64,000 bases of DNA from Chitinophaga silvisoli (GCF_003412465.1 NZ_QTJV01000015.1:92175-156174); one strand, 5' to 3'. Numbered from the stretch's first letter, positions 1-9,187 are shown. Numbers and translations: made by a program. The notes: generated from the sequence alone by a model not told the origin.

Positions 1-853
1 CGATGGTCACCAGTATAACATTGGGTCGGAGGGCCTGACCGGGGTTTGTGACGATTCTGCGTAAGCTATTATTGCCATTGACGAACTGGATGGATGGCTC
101 CTGCAACTGTTTTTGGGTTATAGCAAAAGCTTCCCTTTCTTCTTCTTTTGCATAGAAGTCGTAGTAATTCAGTTCGTTATTTTTGAATGCGGCAAAGAAT
201 GAAAAGATACCGGCCTTGGCGAGTTCGTTCTGATAACGGTTATTACCGCTATCAGCCCAGGAATTGGAGACAAGGAAGTAACCCGCCAGGGTGAGCGTTA
301 ACACCGACCCTGTCATTAAAAACCTCTTTTTAAGGGGTGTATGGGATTGAAAACTTTGCAGGAAGATTTTCTTTTTATAAAATATAAAAAATACCAGCGA
401 TGTAAGCAGGACCATGCTGCTGATTAGCCAGGGTAGCGGGTAAGATTGATTAATGTTATTAATTACCTCGAATGTGTATATGAGATAGTCGACTGCAATG
501 AAATTGAACCGGCTTTCAAATTCGTCCCAAAATGCGAGTTCTGCAAAGAAGGAGAACATGACAATCAGTACGACAATATAAAAACAGGTAAAGGTGATAA
601 TACGGTTCAAAAGGGTATTGTTCCATTTTTGTGGTAACAATAATAAGTAGAGCGAATAGGCGGCACTGAAAAATAAGGCGACCATGCTGTCAAAGACAAG
701 TCCTTTTGCATAAATATTTAAAATTGCCGGAAGTGTGATACTTGCTTTTTGCCAGGTCAGTACTAAGAAGATTGTTCTTATTAAGAAAGAGACAATCAGG
801 AAGAAAATGAAAAAATTAATCAGTACGGAATATCGTGTCTTACGTGAGTTCAT
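1..853 (-). CDS. LTA synthase-like sulfatase-fold membrane protein (3' part outside window)
   Basis: Reading leftward from the ATG at 851-853 the frame stays open to the window edge, giving about 284 residues without a stop. The first two thirds hold four to five hydrophobic helices. A soluble start follows, with 'ELAKAGIFSFFAAFKNNEL' and then 'RPNVILVTI', the stretch that opens the sulfatase-fold domain of LTA synthase/phosphoglycerol transferase enzymes just before the catalytic Thr. The family transfers phosphoglycerol or similar groups to envelope polymers at the outer face of the inner membrane; Bacteroidota lack lipoteichoic acid, so the acceptor here is unknown. The catalytic domain and C-terminus lie outside the window. 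Confidence 0.82.
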   Translation of the reverse strand, partial: MNSRKTRYSVLINFFIFFLIVSFLIRTIFLVLTWQKASITLPAILNIYAKGLVFDSMVALFFSAAYSLYLLLLPQKWNNTLLNRIITFTCFYIVVLIVMFSFFAELAFWDEFESRFNFIAVDYLIYTFEVINNINQSYPLPWLISSMVLLTSLVFFIFYKKKIFLQSFQSHTPLKKRFLMTGSVLTLTLAGYFLVSNSWADSGNNRYQNELAKAGIFSFFAAFKNNELNYYDFYAKEEEREAFAITQKQLQEPSIQFVNGNNSLRRIVTNPGQALRPNVILVTI

Positions 854-958
854 AGCGGAATAAATCCCGAAGTACGACCCGAAATCTGTAGAAATCCTGA
901 GTGGGGTTTAAAGGGAGGGGGAATAGGTGGAATTGTCAGGATCTGCAGTTTTAATGTA

Positions 959-1540
959 TTAATTTGCCCTGGCATATTGGTTTCGGATCCGGCTGAGTGT
1001 TTCCCTGGAGACACCGAGATAGGAAGCGATCATATGAAGTGGAACCCGGTTTAAAATATCCGGGTATGATTTCATAAAGTTGATATATCGTTCTTCGGCT
1101 GTATGACTAATATTACTCATGATGCGGTTTTGACTGGCATCGAAGCTTCTAGCCATCAATCTGTCTATGAATTCCTTAAACGGAGGAATGGTGTTGACAA
1201 GCCGGGTGAAATCTTCTTTTTCGATTAGCAGCAGCTCACTGTTTTCGAGTGCATCAATATTGTTCCTGGAGGGGGTGCCGTTATTATAGCTTTCGGTGTC
1301 GCTAAGCCACCAGTTTTCGACGGCAAATCGCAATATGTGTTCTACGCCGTCCTCGCCGACCCGATAATTACGGAGACATCCTTTGGCGACGAAACAGTTG
1401 TAATGACAGATGTCGCCTTCCTGCAGCAAATACTGTCTTTTGCGAAGATGCTTATTGATTGTCACAGCGCGCACCTCTTCCAGCTCTTCCTCTGTGAGTC
1501 CAGCTTTTTCCTTTAAATACGCTGCGAAAACTTCGAACAT
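959..1540 (-). CDS. Crp/Fnr family transcriptional regulator
   Basis: A 193-residue protein with an N-terminal cyclic-nucleotide-binding-type beta-barrel (roughly residues 15-120, 'RQYLLQEGDICHYNCFVAKG') and a C-terminal winged helix whose recognition helix reads 'IASYLGVSRETLSRIRNQ' (about 168-185). This is the usual architecture and length of short Bacteroidota Crp/Fnr proteins, most of which have no proven ligand. No Fe-S cysteine cluster is evident, so it is more Crp-like than Fnr-like. A -7-like TATTTTTG lies on the minus strand at 1557-1564. It sits 150 bp downstream of an SDR gene on the same strand and may regulate it; a Crp-type palindrome lies upstream of that gene. Confidence 0.88.
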   Translation of the reverse strand: MFEVFAAYLKEKAGLTEEELEEVRAVTINKHLRKRQYLLQEGDICHYNCFVAKGCLRNYRVGEDGVEHILRFAVENWWLSDTESYNNGTPSRNNIDALENSELLLIEKEDFTRLVNTIPPFKEFIDRLMARSFDASQNRIMSNISHTAEERYINFMKSYPDILNRVPLHMIASYLGVSRETLSRIRNQYARAN

Positions 1541-1610
1541 AGAAACGCTATTTTGACAAAAATATCTAAATTTTAGAGGTAAACAGTAAAATTTGGGACA
1601 CTAATGCCGA

Positions 1611-1645
1611 TAAAAAGTCCCGGTTGCTACAAGCAACCGGGACTT
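1611..1645 (-). terminator. intrinsic terminator of the SDR gene
   Basis: A perfect 14-bp stem (1615-1628 with 1632-1645) and a 3-base loop, followed on the minus strand by a T run (complement of 1612-1616). It lies 45 bases past the stop of the leftward SDR gene and separates it from the Crp/Fnr gene. Confidence 0.85.
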
Positions 1646-1689
1646 ATAAAAAGCGTATTCATTCAACTACTTAAAAGGGAAGGCTTTGT

Positions 1690-2484
1690 TTAAAATGCCG
1701 ATTTGATCACACCGCCATCGGCACGTAAGGCAGCACCATTAATGGCAGCAGAAAGCGGACTGGCGAGATAGGTTACCAGGCTGGCGATCTCTTCTGGCTT
1801 GATAAAGCGTTTAAGAATTGAGGTACCTCTCATGTTGGTAAAAAATACCTTTTCCATTTCTGTTTCACTGAGGCCCTGTTGTTCCGCAGTCACCTGCAGA
1901 AAATTGGTGATAGCCTCAGTCGAGGTTGGCCCTGGCAATATTGTATTTACCGTTACAGCAGTGCCCTGGGTCATTTCCGCCAGACCCCGGGATAAAGCCA
2001 GTTGGGCTGTTTTCGAAACACCATATTGAATCATTTCGGCGGGAATTTGTACGGCAGATTCACTTGAGATAAAAATGATGCGTCCCCAGTTCTCTTTCAG
2101 CATATTTTCAAAATAGGCACGTGATAAGCGTACTCCGCTCAGCACGTTAACACTATAAGTATCCAGCCATTCCTGGTCGGGGATATCTTTGAATGCTTTC
2201 GGCTGCCCGATGCCGAGATTATTAACCAAAATATTAACCGTAGGGTATTGGCTGACAATGAGTTCTACACCTTCAGGGGATCCAAGGTCTGCAATCGCTT
2301 CGAATATATTGGGGTTGCCGGTTTCGGATTTGATCTTCTCAACAGCTGTTGTTACGCGTTCTGAAGTTCTTCCGTTTACTATAACTTTTGCGCCTTCGGC
2401 TGCCAGAGACTTCGCGATGGCATAGCCTATTCCTGTAGTTGATCCGCTGACAAGAGCAGTTTTATCTTTTAAATTGAGATTCAT
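1690..2484 (-). CDS. SDR family NAD(P)-dependent oxidoreductase
   Basis: 264 residues, normal for a classical short-chain dehydrogenase/reductase. The Rossmann motif 'SGSTTGIG' is at residues 13-20, 'NNLGIG' near 88-93, the catalytic Ser in 'ISSES' (about 141), and the YxxxK pair is Y154/K158 in 'YGVSK'. The final 'GAALRADGG' is the usual SDR ending. Substrate cannot be read from sequence; it resembles 3-oxoacyl-reductase-like enzymes. It is monocistronic, with a terminator downstream and about 490 bp of non-coding DNA upstream that contains a Crp-like palindrome. Confidence 0.92.
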   Translation of the reverse strand: MNLNLKDKTALVSGSTTGIGYAIAKSLAAEGAKVIVNGRTSERVTTAVEKIKSETGNPNIFEAIADLGSPEGVELIVSQYPTVNILVNNLGIGQPKAFKDIPDQEWLDTYSVNVLSGVRLSRAYFENMLKENWGRIIFISSESAVQIPAEMIQYGVSKTAQLALSRGLAEMTQGTAVTVNTILPGPTSTEAITNFLQVTAEQQGLSETEMEKVFFTNMRGTSILKRFIKPEEIASLVTYLASPLSAAINGAALRADGGVIKSAF

Positions 2485-2683
2485 GATTTGATTTTTTTAA
2501 TATGATTTTGACCTATTGGGAATTATTTGCCGGTAATAAAAAGTTCGGCTGTGATTTTTAAATGCTCGCAGATACTTTGGGATACTGATCGGCGGGCCAT
2601 TTTACTTTCTTATACATGATTTAATTTTTATCAAAGTTCGTCCACCCGGTTGTATTGAGTGAGGGCATTTGACATAATTTGTA

Positions 2684-2699
2684 TGTGATAAATGTCACG
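2684..2699. promoter_or_regulatory. Crp-type palindrome (TGTGA-N6-TCACG)
   Basis: The sequence TGTGATAAATGTCACG fits the Crp/Fnr half-site pattern TGTGA-N6-TCACA with one mismatch. It lies 200 bp upstream of the SDR start and 1.1 kb from the Crp/Fnr gene. The distance to the SDR promoter is long, so its role is uncertain. Nothing else of note is visible between 2485 and 2825. Confidence 0.35.
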
Positions 2700-2825
2700 A
2701 TTAGAGAGAGGGTATATGCTGGCAGTTTACTGATTATAGAACTAAAAGGGTGATAGGATGCGAAATAATTCCATTATGCGGGTTTTATTGCCGAACAGGC
2801 GAACGAACTAGCCTAAAAACAAAAA

Positions 2826-3025
2826 CGGCAACAATACTTTCGTATCGTTGCCTTAATACAGGGAGGGCGACAGATGTCGAATTATTATATGCAGGATTTT
2901 AATTTGATACCAGCGTCGTTGAAATGATTTTTTTGATAATCAATTGATTGTGTTGTTTGGCGTTGGGTTTTCTTCTACATTGCATGTGTGTTCGGGTTTG
3001 AATAAAGTATTGTCCGCGGAAACAT
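2826..3025. repeat. tRNA-Glu-3'-end repeat, copy A, with DUF6934 5' remnant
   Basis: Three parts in order: a hairpin at 2826-2853 (11-bp arms, one mismatch), a decayed tRNA T-arm at 2857-2890 (core 'gatgtcgaattattat', compare 'gagtcgaac' in the intact tRNA), and at 2966-3025 a stretch resembling the start of the DUF6934 gene at 8725-8790. Copy D has the same order. The right part runs under the last codons of the ADP-ribosylglycohydrolase on the opposite strand. Probably an inert relic, though the hairpin could still end leftward transcription. Confidence 0.6.
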
Positions 3026-3877
3026 TGCTTCTACCTGGATATCAATCTTACGAAGATAATCAGCTCCATATTTACCATTCTCTAATCCTTTCTTCAAGGT
3101 CTCCGGCACATTATCCTCGAGTTCAGTACAACGGGAGGCAATAATTGCGGCTATTGCACACACAGTATCTGTATCCGAATTCTCAATTTGGTTTACCACA
3201 TTCAAAAATACATCTGCTATCGTTTTGGCATGCTTGAATGCGGAGAGTGCCTGTGTCACTATCAGCATTGCATTTCCGGGATCATTTTCAATACCATTTT
3301 GTTCCCATCCTTCGCCTAACTGCGCAGTTAAAAACGCTTCCAATTGTTGGCGGGTACCGCCGTGATGCAAAAAATGCACAGACAGTGCTACTGCCAATGC
3401 AGATGTAGTCCCTGCGAGGTTATTATGTGTAATACGGCCCTGTAGCAGTGTCAGTCGTTTCACTTCTTCAAGATCTTCAATCACTCCAAAAACACCTGCG
3501 CGCATTGCAGCACCGCTGGTAGTTCTGCTGGACGGTGCAAGCTGGCTTACAAATTCTGCCGGAGTTTCGCATGTTGCTAATAGTTTTTGCATGTGTCTTG
3601 AATATCCTACGTGAGGATCACGTTTAAATGTATGCAGCCAGGCGCTTACAAATTCCTCTGCTGTAATATCAAAAGATTGCTTTGCGAGTAGCAGTTCCAT
3701 ATTTGCCAGTGACATCTGTGTATCATCTGTATAATCGCCTTTTTTATAAGCTGTCAGTTTAGGATGATCCGCATGTACGAGATCAGATAGGTCGGCATTG
3801 GTAGGGTGGGGCAGGTATTCATATTTCATGCCATAGCTGTCGCCCAGCGCCATGGTATAGAGAAAGGGTGCATGCAT
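2975..3877 (-). CDS. ADP-ribosylglycohydrolase family protein
   Basis: A 300-residue DraG/ARH-type fold. 'LGDSYG' (11-16) opens the domain; 'YTDDTQM' (49-55) is the di-metal-binding DDTQM motif; 'SGAAMR' (121-126) and 'SDTDT' (234-238) match the other conserved metal and ADP-ribose positions. Family members remove ADP-ribose from protein arginine or other acceptors, or act on free ADP-ribosyl compounds; the substrate here is unknown. The last roughly 18 codons (2975-3025) lie over repeat copy A, so the natural C-terminus may have been replaced or extended by repeat DNA. It stands alone in the islet between repeat copies A and B. Confidence 0.9.
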   Translation of the reverse strand: MHAPFLYTMALGDSYGMKYEYLPHPTNADLSDLVHADHPKLTAYKKGDYTDDTQMSLANMELLLAKQSFDITAEEFVSAWLHTFKRDPHVGYSRHMQKLLATCETPAEFVSQLAPSSRTTSGAAMRAGVFGVIEDLEEVKRLTLLQGRITHNNLAGTTSALAVALSVHFLHHGGTRQQLEAFLTAQLGEGWEQNGIENDPGNAMLIVTQALSAFKHAKTIADVFLNVVNQIENSDTDTVCAIAAIIASRCTELEDNVPETLKKGLENGKYGADYLRKIDIQVEAMFPRTILYSNPNTHAM

Positions 3878-4333
3878 ATAATCTGAGGTCTATTTCCCGC
3901 TTATATGGGAAGTGGTTATTACTCTCTAAAAGTAGAATATTTTCAGGTATCCGGGATCATTTTAAATGGAGGTCTTTCTTCTCTGCCCATCATTGCACTT
4001 ATGTCGAACAAAACAGTTGTGATACCTATAGAAGATGCATCCAGTGAAAGGCCTGGTGTTTTGGGATTTTCAGCTTTCCCTCCAAAAAACGGTAATGAAT
4101 CATATAGGCTGTGTCGTAATCAGAACTGATAGATTTAGAAATTGTTTTTTGGTTTTTTTGCGCAAATAACAATGAGGATGGAATAGCAATATAATTGCTA
4201 ATGGTTCTTATTCTAGAGAAATTTCTGGATTTCGTGCGGGAAACGATAAAATGAATGTATTAAAAAGCTCGTTTTGTTTGCGCTGTGAGGACTTAATGCT
4301 GAAGTTGGGAAATGGATAGTGTAAGCTATAAAT
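3878..4333. other. intergenic stretch without a supported gene
   Basis: Some 455 AT-rich bases between the ADP-ribosylglycohydrolase start and repeat copy B. Short open frames exist on both strands (74 codons rightward from 3905; on the minus strand a broken frame reading 'SDYDTAYMIHYRFLEGK' near 4125-4075), but none shows a recognisable family. It may contain decayed coding DNA and the promoter of the leftward gene. Confidence 0.5.
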
Positions 4334-4410
4334 AACAAAAAAGGAACATCACTCGATGTTCCTTTTTCTTCGTACAGGAAAGCGGACGGGAGTCGAACTA
4401 TTATCTTCAG
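4334..4410. repeat. tRNA-Glu-3'-end repeat, copy B
   Basis: The 42 bases at 4334-4375 are identical to 9149-9190, the terminator and extreme 3' end of the intact tRNA-Glu. They hold the hairpin 'aaggaacatcactcgatgtt' and its T-run. The tRNA homology then decays, but keeps 'gacgggagtcgaac' of the T-arm at 4384-4398 before ending in 'tattatct'. Only about 8 bases separate the recognisable homology from the stop of the NHL gene. This is the best preserved of the four copies. Confidence 0.75.
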
Positions 4411-4432
4411 AACTTTTTATCTTTCATGCGAA

Positions 4433-6460
4433 TCATTTTATTTCGATCTTTCTGATCTGGTTATTTCCTGTGTCGGCAATGTAAATAACAGTACCGGCAG
4501 CATTTACGGTCACGCCTGAAGGTCTGTTGAAAGTAGCAGTTTTACCATCGCCATCTGTGTTACCGACTGTTCCTGTACCTGCAATTGTTGTCACTACCCC
4601 TTCGGGGGTAATTTTCCTAATCAGGTTGTTGTCGGTATCCGCCACATATACATTGCCAGCAGTATCCACTGCCACTCCCTTAGGGTGGTTGAAAGATGCA
4701 TTCGTACCAGTACCGTTACTATTGCCGACGATTGGGGAATTACCTGGAGTTACAGCCCCGGCGAGTGGAATTCCAAAGCCTGTTGTAAATATTTTGGCTA
4801 TCCTGCTATTTCCGGCATCTGCTACATAGACATTACCTTGTTTATCTGTTTCTACACCAAATGCCTTTAAATAGGCCATTCCATTGTTAGGGCCTGAATT
4901 ACTTCCTTCAGAAAAGGTGCTGATAACATCCGGTTTAATCTGACAAATCGTGTTCCAGGTACTATTGTAATAATAGATATATCCATTGTGATCAACAGCA
5001 ACACCAGTTGGGTAATTGTCAGGACCACTTTCTCCGTTTGCGGCTACAAACAATGGAATACTGCTTACTACTCTATTAGAAATTTTGCGAATAAGATTGT
5101 TGGCAGAGTCAGCTATGAAGAGGTTACCTGAGCCATCCAGAGCGATGCCAAGCGGGCAGGAAAAAGAAGCCGTTTTTAATGGTCCGTCAGAATTACCGGG
5201 TAGGCCTGTTCCTGCATAAGTACTAACAATACCGGCTGTGGTTATCTGCCGTATTACATTATTTCCTGCATCTGCAACGAAAAGGTTTCCTTCAGCATCT
5301 GTTACCAAATCTGTAGGTCTATTAAAAGTTGCGTTTTTTGCGTCACCATCAATAATCACTCTTTTGCCGACAACAGTTGTAACCATTCCGTCCGAAGTTA
5401 TTTTTCTAATAGTACCTACATCTGTATCCGCCACATATATATTTCCCGCAGGGTCTGTTACCATTCCTGAAGGAAAGTTAAAAGAGGCCTGGCGACCCAA
5501 ACCGTCTTTTTCTTTTCCTTCGCCACTACCTGCGATTGTTGATACAGTACCATCAGGAGTTATTTTACGTATAAGAAATGTGCCCTGATCTGATACGTAA
5601 ATATTACCTGCTGCATCAGAGGTTATCCCTGTAGGAAAACTAAAAGAAGCGGCAGTTCCTTTTCCATCATCAGATCCTTTACTACCAGAGCCGGCAAATA
5701 CACTTAAAACACCGGCTTTAGTCACTTTATAAATAAGATGTGAAAGCCGGTTGGCAATATAAAAATCGCCCTCAGCGCTACGACACATGCCTCCAAAGGT
5801 TCCGGAATAAGAGATTCCACTAACAATTGTAGTAACTTCTCCAGATGGAGTTATTTTACGGATGTCAGTTCCCTTTAGGGGATCTGAATGCATATCCAAA
5901 ACATATAAGTTCCCGGTTGCATCTATTGATGCCGTTGTTACGAATGAAAAGGAAGCATTCACACCAACTCCATCAGTCGTTTCCAATTTTCCGCTCCCGG
6001 CAATTGTGGTTACTACACCATCAGCAGTGATTTTCCTGATCCGCCTATTGGAATAGTCAGTTACAAATACATTCCCTGCAGCATCAGCAACAATGCCCTG
6101 CTGATAGTTAAACATGGCATTAGCTCCTGTGCCATTTGCATAACCGCCCTGGTATTTGGAATATTTTCCAGCCAGTAGGGATAGCTTTCCTTTTGTATCT
6201 AGTTTTGCAATTATGTTATTGAATGGATCGGATATATATACATTACCTGCGGGGTCACATGCCAGGTCAACCGGATTCATGATGCCCTCCAGGCTACCAG
6301 CGGTGTTAACACCTGCCATAGTACTTACTATTACAGTTTGACCGGTAATTGGCGGTTCTGGGGAAGGCGGTTCTGTATCAGACACCGGGCTTTTTGAACA
6401 AGACCAAATTATAGTTACACCGAACAAAAACAACAGAATACGGGGGCGAAAAGGAGTCAT
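4433..6460 (-). CDS. NHL-repeat beta-propeller lipoprotein
   Basis: 675 residues. The N-terminus is a lipoprotein signal ending 'IIWSCSKS' (Cys about 21), followed by a Pro-rich spacer. About ten to eleven NHL-type repeats then fill the chain, each carrying a variant of 'GNIYVADTDNNLIRKIT' followed by a 'TIAGTG..GN.DG' loop, enough for two propellers or one large one. NHL propellers mediate binding or, in some families, lyase activity; no enzyme residues are evident. The protein is predicted to sit in the outer membrane or periplasm. The gene is monocistronic; its 3' end nearly touches repeat copy B and its codons look more AT-rich than those of the flanking core genes. Confidence 0.85.
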   Translation of the reverse strand: MTPFRPRILLFLFGVTIIWSCSKSPVSDTEPPSPEPPITGQTVIVSTMAGVNTAGSLEGIMNPVDLACDPAGNVYISDPFNNIIAKLDTKGKLSLLAGKYSKYQGGYANGTGANAMFNYQQGIVADAAGNVFVTDYSNRRIRKITADGVVTTIAGSGKLETTDGVGVNASFSFVTTASIDATGNLYVLDMHSDPLKGTDIRKITPSGEVTTIVSGISYSGTFGGMCRSAEGDFYIANRLSHLIYKVTKAGVLSVFAGSGSKGSDDGKGTAASFSFPTGITSDAAGNIYVSDQGTFLIRKITPDGTVSTIAGSGEGKEKDGLGRQASFNFPSGMVTDPAGNIYVADTDVGTIRKITSDGMVTTVVGKRVIIDGDAKNATFNRPTDLVTDAEGNLFVADAGNNVIRQITTAGIVSTYAGTGLPGNSDGPLKTASFSCPLGIALDGSGNLFIADSANNLIRKISNRVVSSIPLFVAANGESGPDNYPTGVAVDHNGYIYYYNSTWNTICQIKPDVISTFSEGSNSGPNNGMAYLKAFGVETDKQGNVYVADAGNSRIAKIFTTGFGIPLAGAVTPGNSPIVGNSNGTGTNASFNHPKGVAVDTAGNVYVADTDNNLIRKITPEGVVTTIAGTGTVGNTDGDGKTATFNRPSGVTVNAAGTVIYIADTGNNQIRKIEIK

Positions 6461-6644
6461 ACGTATAGGCTTAAAAGCAGTAAAAGTAAGTTAAATTATA
6501 TGAGTAAATCATGTTTATGGACAGTTTCTGAGTATCAAAAATGGCCAACCTGTTTTATTGAAATGATTATGCTCATTCATAGATATTGATTACGAGAATG
6601 TAGGGATATTGCCGTGACGGAAAGGAGAGTAGGAAGATAAATAG

Positions 6645-6710
6645 AGAAGGTCGCACATTGGGCAACCTTTTTTTTCGTACAGGAAGCGCGACAGATATCG
6701 ACCTATTATA
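6645..6710. repeat. tRNA-Glu-3'-end repeat, copy C
   Basis: An imperfect hairpin (6646-6667, 'aaggtcgcacattgggcaac' plus cctt) with a T-run leads into 'ttcgtacaggaagcgcgaca' and 'gatatcgacctattatat', aligning with copy B ('cgtacaggaaagcggacggg') and with the T-arm of the intact tRNA. It lies 60 bases past the stop of the carboxylesterase. Confidence 0.6.
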
Positions 6711-6770
6711 TCGATGATATGAATGTTTTCAAAAGGTTTATTGTTAAAATTTAGAATCCTCATGCCGGGT

Positions 6771-8336
6771 CTAATGGTTATCCGGTGTATCGTTATGGAT
6801 TGTAAAGAATTCAAATGTTGGTATAGCGGGTAATGGTATTGTAGAGATCTGATCACCGAATTGCAGCACTTTAGTTTCCTTTATTGTAAACGCTGGCCAG
6901 TAGGGTCGGCCTTTACCGTTAGGATTGCCCGTAGCGGCAAAGGTTATCCAGTAATCATTCATCTTGTTACTTAATGTCCTGTCCCAATCCGTAAACGGTT
7001 TATCCCACTTATCCAGGTTATGCAAGGCATAAGCACCTTGTGCACCATGAAATGCACCATAATTCGGGTTGCCTGGTACTGCGTGGCTGAAATAATAAAA
7101 CCAGACTTTGCATTTCGTATGACTGACCTGATATTTCGCCCAGGTATAGTTTCCCAATGCAAATGTTTTGTCTCTGGATATATAAAGTTGTGACTGTGCC
7201 GCTTCTTCATCTGTATGAGCGGGATAATGTTGCAAAAAAGCATCTGTTTTTGCTCCGTAATTCTTCTGTGCTTCCGCTTTAAAAGCAGCAGCTGTCAGCA
7301 GTTCATTTGTGATGAAGGCATCACCTGTATTATAGCCGATCAGTAGATCTACATCATTTTGTTGTCCCTTGGTAAATATATCAAGGATTTGATTTTGCAA
7401 TACATAACCATCCACTATGGGCGAACGGAAATGAGTGTCTTTGAGTAAGACTTCGGCAGGTATAGCTCTCATGGCTAAAAGATCATCCGCATTATTTTTG
7501 CTCATTGTTGTCATACCTTCTTCTTCTGCCTGTTGCAGTGTCAGGCACTGATCCGGTGCGAACATAGGGCCACTTTCTGAAATTGCCCGTTTGAACAATC
7601 CTTTGCCAAGAGGTGAAGCTATCATTATTAGTACGCTGCATGAACCGGCAGAACCACCATTAGCGGTTATATTTTCAGGGTCGCCACCAAAGGCAGCAAT
7701 ATTTTGTTTAATCCAGTTCATTGCGGCGATCTGGTCCAATATACCGTAATTGCCAGAAACATGATGAGGTGATTCTTTAGATAATGCCGGGTGCGCAAGG
7801 AAGCCAAAGATTCCGAGGCGATAATTGATGGTGACTACGACAATACCTTTCTTAGCAGTTTCTTCTCCATCCAATACAGGAACTGCACCGGATCCTCCGG
7901 AAAAGGCACCTCCATGTATCACTACAATAACCGGCCTTTTTTCCCCTGTTTGTCTGGCAGGTGTCCATACATTTAAATAAAGACAATCTTCGCTTATTTT
8001 AACATCCTCGGGTATCAATATCTCTGGCCCATAAGCACCGGAAGGTATAGGTCTGTTTTGCATGGCATTCGGCCCGAATTTATCGCATTTACGAATACCT
8101 TTCCATGGCGTAACAGCCTGCGGTTCCTTCCAGCGGAGATTACCTACCGGAGCTGCTGCGAAGGGAATACCTTTAAAAATATGTACATCACCGCTGGCAT
8201 TTGTCATACCTGAAATAAGTCCGGCAGTTGTTTGCACTAGAGGTGGATCACTCTGTAATACATGCGACAAGTTGGAGTGGGTGCTGATTGCAGAAGGGGG
8301 CAGGATCAGCAGTAATGAATACAGGAATGTTTTCAT
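6771..8336 (-). CDS. secreted carboxylesterase family B (alpha/beta hydrolase)
   Basis: 521 residues, full length for type-B carboxylesterase/para-nitrobenzyl esterase. A signal peptide covers about residues 1-19. 'FKGIPFAAAPVGNLRW' (54-69), 'SEDCLYLNVW' (115-124) and the oxyanion-hole 'HGGAF' (141-145) are family hallmarks. The nucleophile elbow is 'GGSAG' with Ser229, where most relatives have GESAG; the catalytic His is probably in 'GAFHGAQGAYAL'. Cys84 and Cys118 could form the conserved disulfide. It likely hydrolyses esters in the periplasm or outside the cell; substrate unknown. Monocistronic, with repeat copy C just past its stop. Confidence 0.92.
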   Translation of the reverse strand: MKTFLYSLLLILPPSAISTHSNLSHVLQSDPPLVQTTAGLISGMTNASGDVHIFKGIPFAAAPVGNLRWKEPQAVTPWKGIRKCDKFGPNAMQNRPIPSGAYGPEILIPEDVKISEDCLYLNVWTPARQTGEKRPVIVVIHGGAFSGGSGAVPVLDGEETAKKGIVVVTINYRLGIFGFLAHPALSKESPHHVSGNYGILDQIAAMNWIKQNIAAFGGDPENITANGGSAGSCSVLIMIASPLGKGLFKRAISESGPMFAPDQCLTLQQAEEEGMTTMSKNNADDLLAMRAIPAEVLLKDTHFRSPIVDGYVLQNQILDIFTKGQQNDVDLLIGYNTGDAFITNELLTAAAFKAEAQKNYGAKTDAFLQHYPAHTDEEAAQSQLYISRDKTFALGNYTWAKYQVSHTKCKVWFYYFSHAVPGNPNYGAFHGAQGAYALHNLDKWDKPFTDWDRTLSNKMNDYWITFAATGNPNGKGRPYWPAFTIKETKVLQFGDQISTIPLPAIPTFEFFTIHNDTPDNH

Positions 8337-8579
8337 AAAGGTAATTTAAGGACAAAAAAAATGATTATTTGATACCTGAAATAAATAGAAATATGACTGG
8401 TAGGAAATAATTGATGAAATGCAAAAACACATTAGAGTTCTTATCCTGTCTGACTATTGATACATTAATTTACAACTTAATTATAGAGGAGGCTGTGATA
8501 AATTGGGCCTGACCGATCGTAAGGTATCGTGATCATTTTTGAGATTCTGAGTAACCTGACAGGCTTATTCAAATAAAAA

Positions 8580-8790
8580 AGGTTGCTCAAATGAACAACC
8601 TTATAAAAGAGTACGGGGAAGAGAATGGATGTCGAACTATTACATGCAGGATTTAAATTTGATAAGTATATTGTTAATTTTATTACAGATTGATTATTAA
8701 ACATTTATACTGATTTTTGAGGCTGTTTTTCTTGTATATTGCATATATGTTCGGGCTTGATAAATACCAATATTCCACAGATAAGACATT
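8580..8790. repeat. tRNA-Glu-3'-end repeat, copy D, joined to the DUF6934 5' region
   Basis: A hairpin at 8580-8602 ('aggttgctcaaatgaacaac' plus ctt) resembles the terminator of the second tRNA-Glu (29450-29474). It is followed by tRNA-like 'gtacggggaagagaatggat' and 'gtcgaactattacatgcagg' (8611-8650), nearly matching copy A, and then by the upstream and first codons of the DUF6934-like gene. The part at 8725-8790 matches 2966-3025. The rest of 8337-8716 is AT-rich with no gene seen; it holds the carboxylesterase promoter region. Confidence 0.6.
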
Positions 8791-9046
8791 CATGGCCTAT
8801 CACTTTATTAGTAATGGCCCTAATGGTGCAATACAGAAAATTGCAAAGTTTAATCTTATCGGAGAAGATCTTTATAATTTCGGATTGGGTGATTTGGATG
8901 CAGTGACCGGTGATATTTCAGATACAGTCATAAGTGATAACAAGGATGTAGAGGTCATTATGTTACGCAAAACAAAAAAGGTAATGTTCAATCCACGTGC
9001 TATCTTTTGTAGTTTGGGAAAAAACGCAGGTAGCTGTCAGCAGTAG
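8747..9046 (+). pseudogene. truncated DUF6934-like protein
   Basis: A 99-codon frame from the ATG at 8747. Residues about 5-70 ('FISNGPNGAIQKIAKF', 'LYNFGLGDLDAVTGDISD', 'SDNKD') match, from memory, the first half of the DUF6934 family of Bacteroidota, usually about 150 residues. The expected second half (LATV... and a GST..RT motif) is absent; the chain runs into unrelated residues and stops. Probably a truncated or frameshifted relic, although a short functional form cannot be excluded. No function is known for the family. It lies between repeat copy D and the tRNA-Glu terminator. Confidence 0.55.
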
Positions 9047-9150
9047 GAATGCAAGGCAAAGGAAAGAGTATTTCATGGTTATGGTAAATCTATACACAAT
9101 ATATAGACAATATAAATGGTAGATGGGAGTGTTACAGGTAGGTTATAAAA

Positions 9151-9182
9151 CAAAAAAGGAACATCACTCGATGTTCCTTTTT
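9151..9182 (-). terminator. terminator of tRNA-Glu copy 1
   Basis: The hairpin 'aaggaacatcactcgatgtt' plus ccttt lies directly past the 3' end of the leftward tRNA; on the minus strand it is followed by a T run (complement of aaaaaa at 9152-9157). The same element occurs unchanged in repeat copy B. Confidence 0.85.
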
Positions 9183-9187
9183 CTTCG

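Noticed and set aside
3905..4129. 74-codon rightward frame in the islet
   Set aside because: No family resemblance, no promoter and an AT-rich setting where such frames occur by chance; treated as intergenic.
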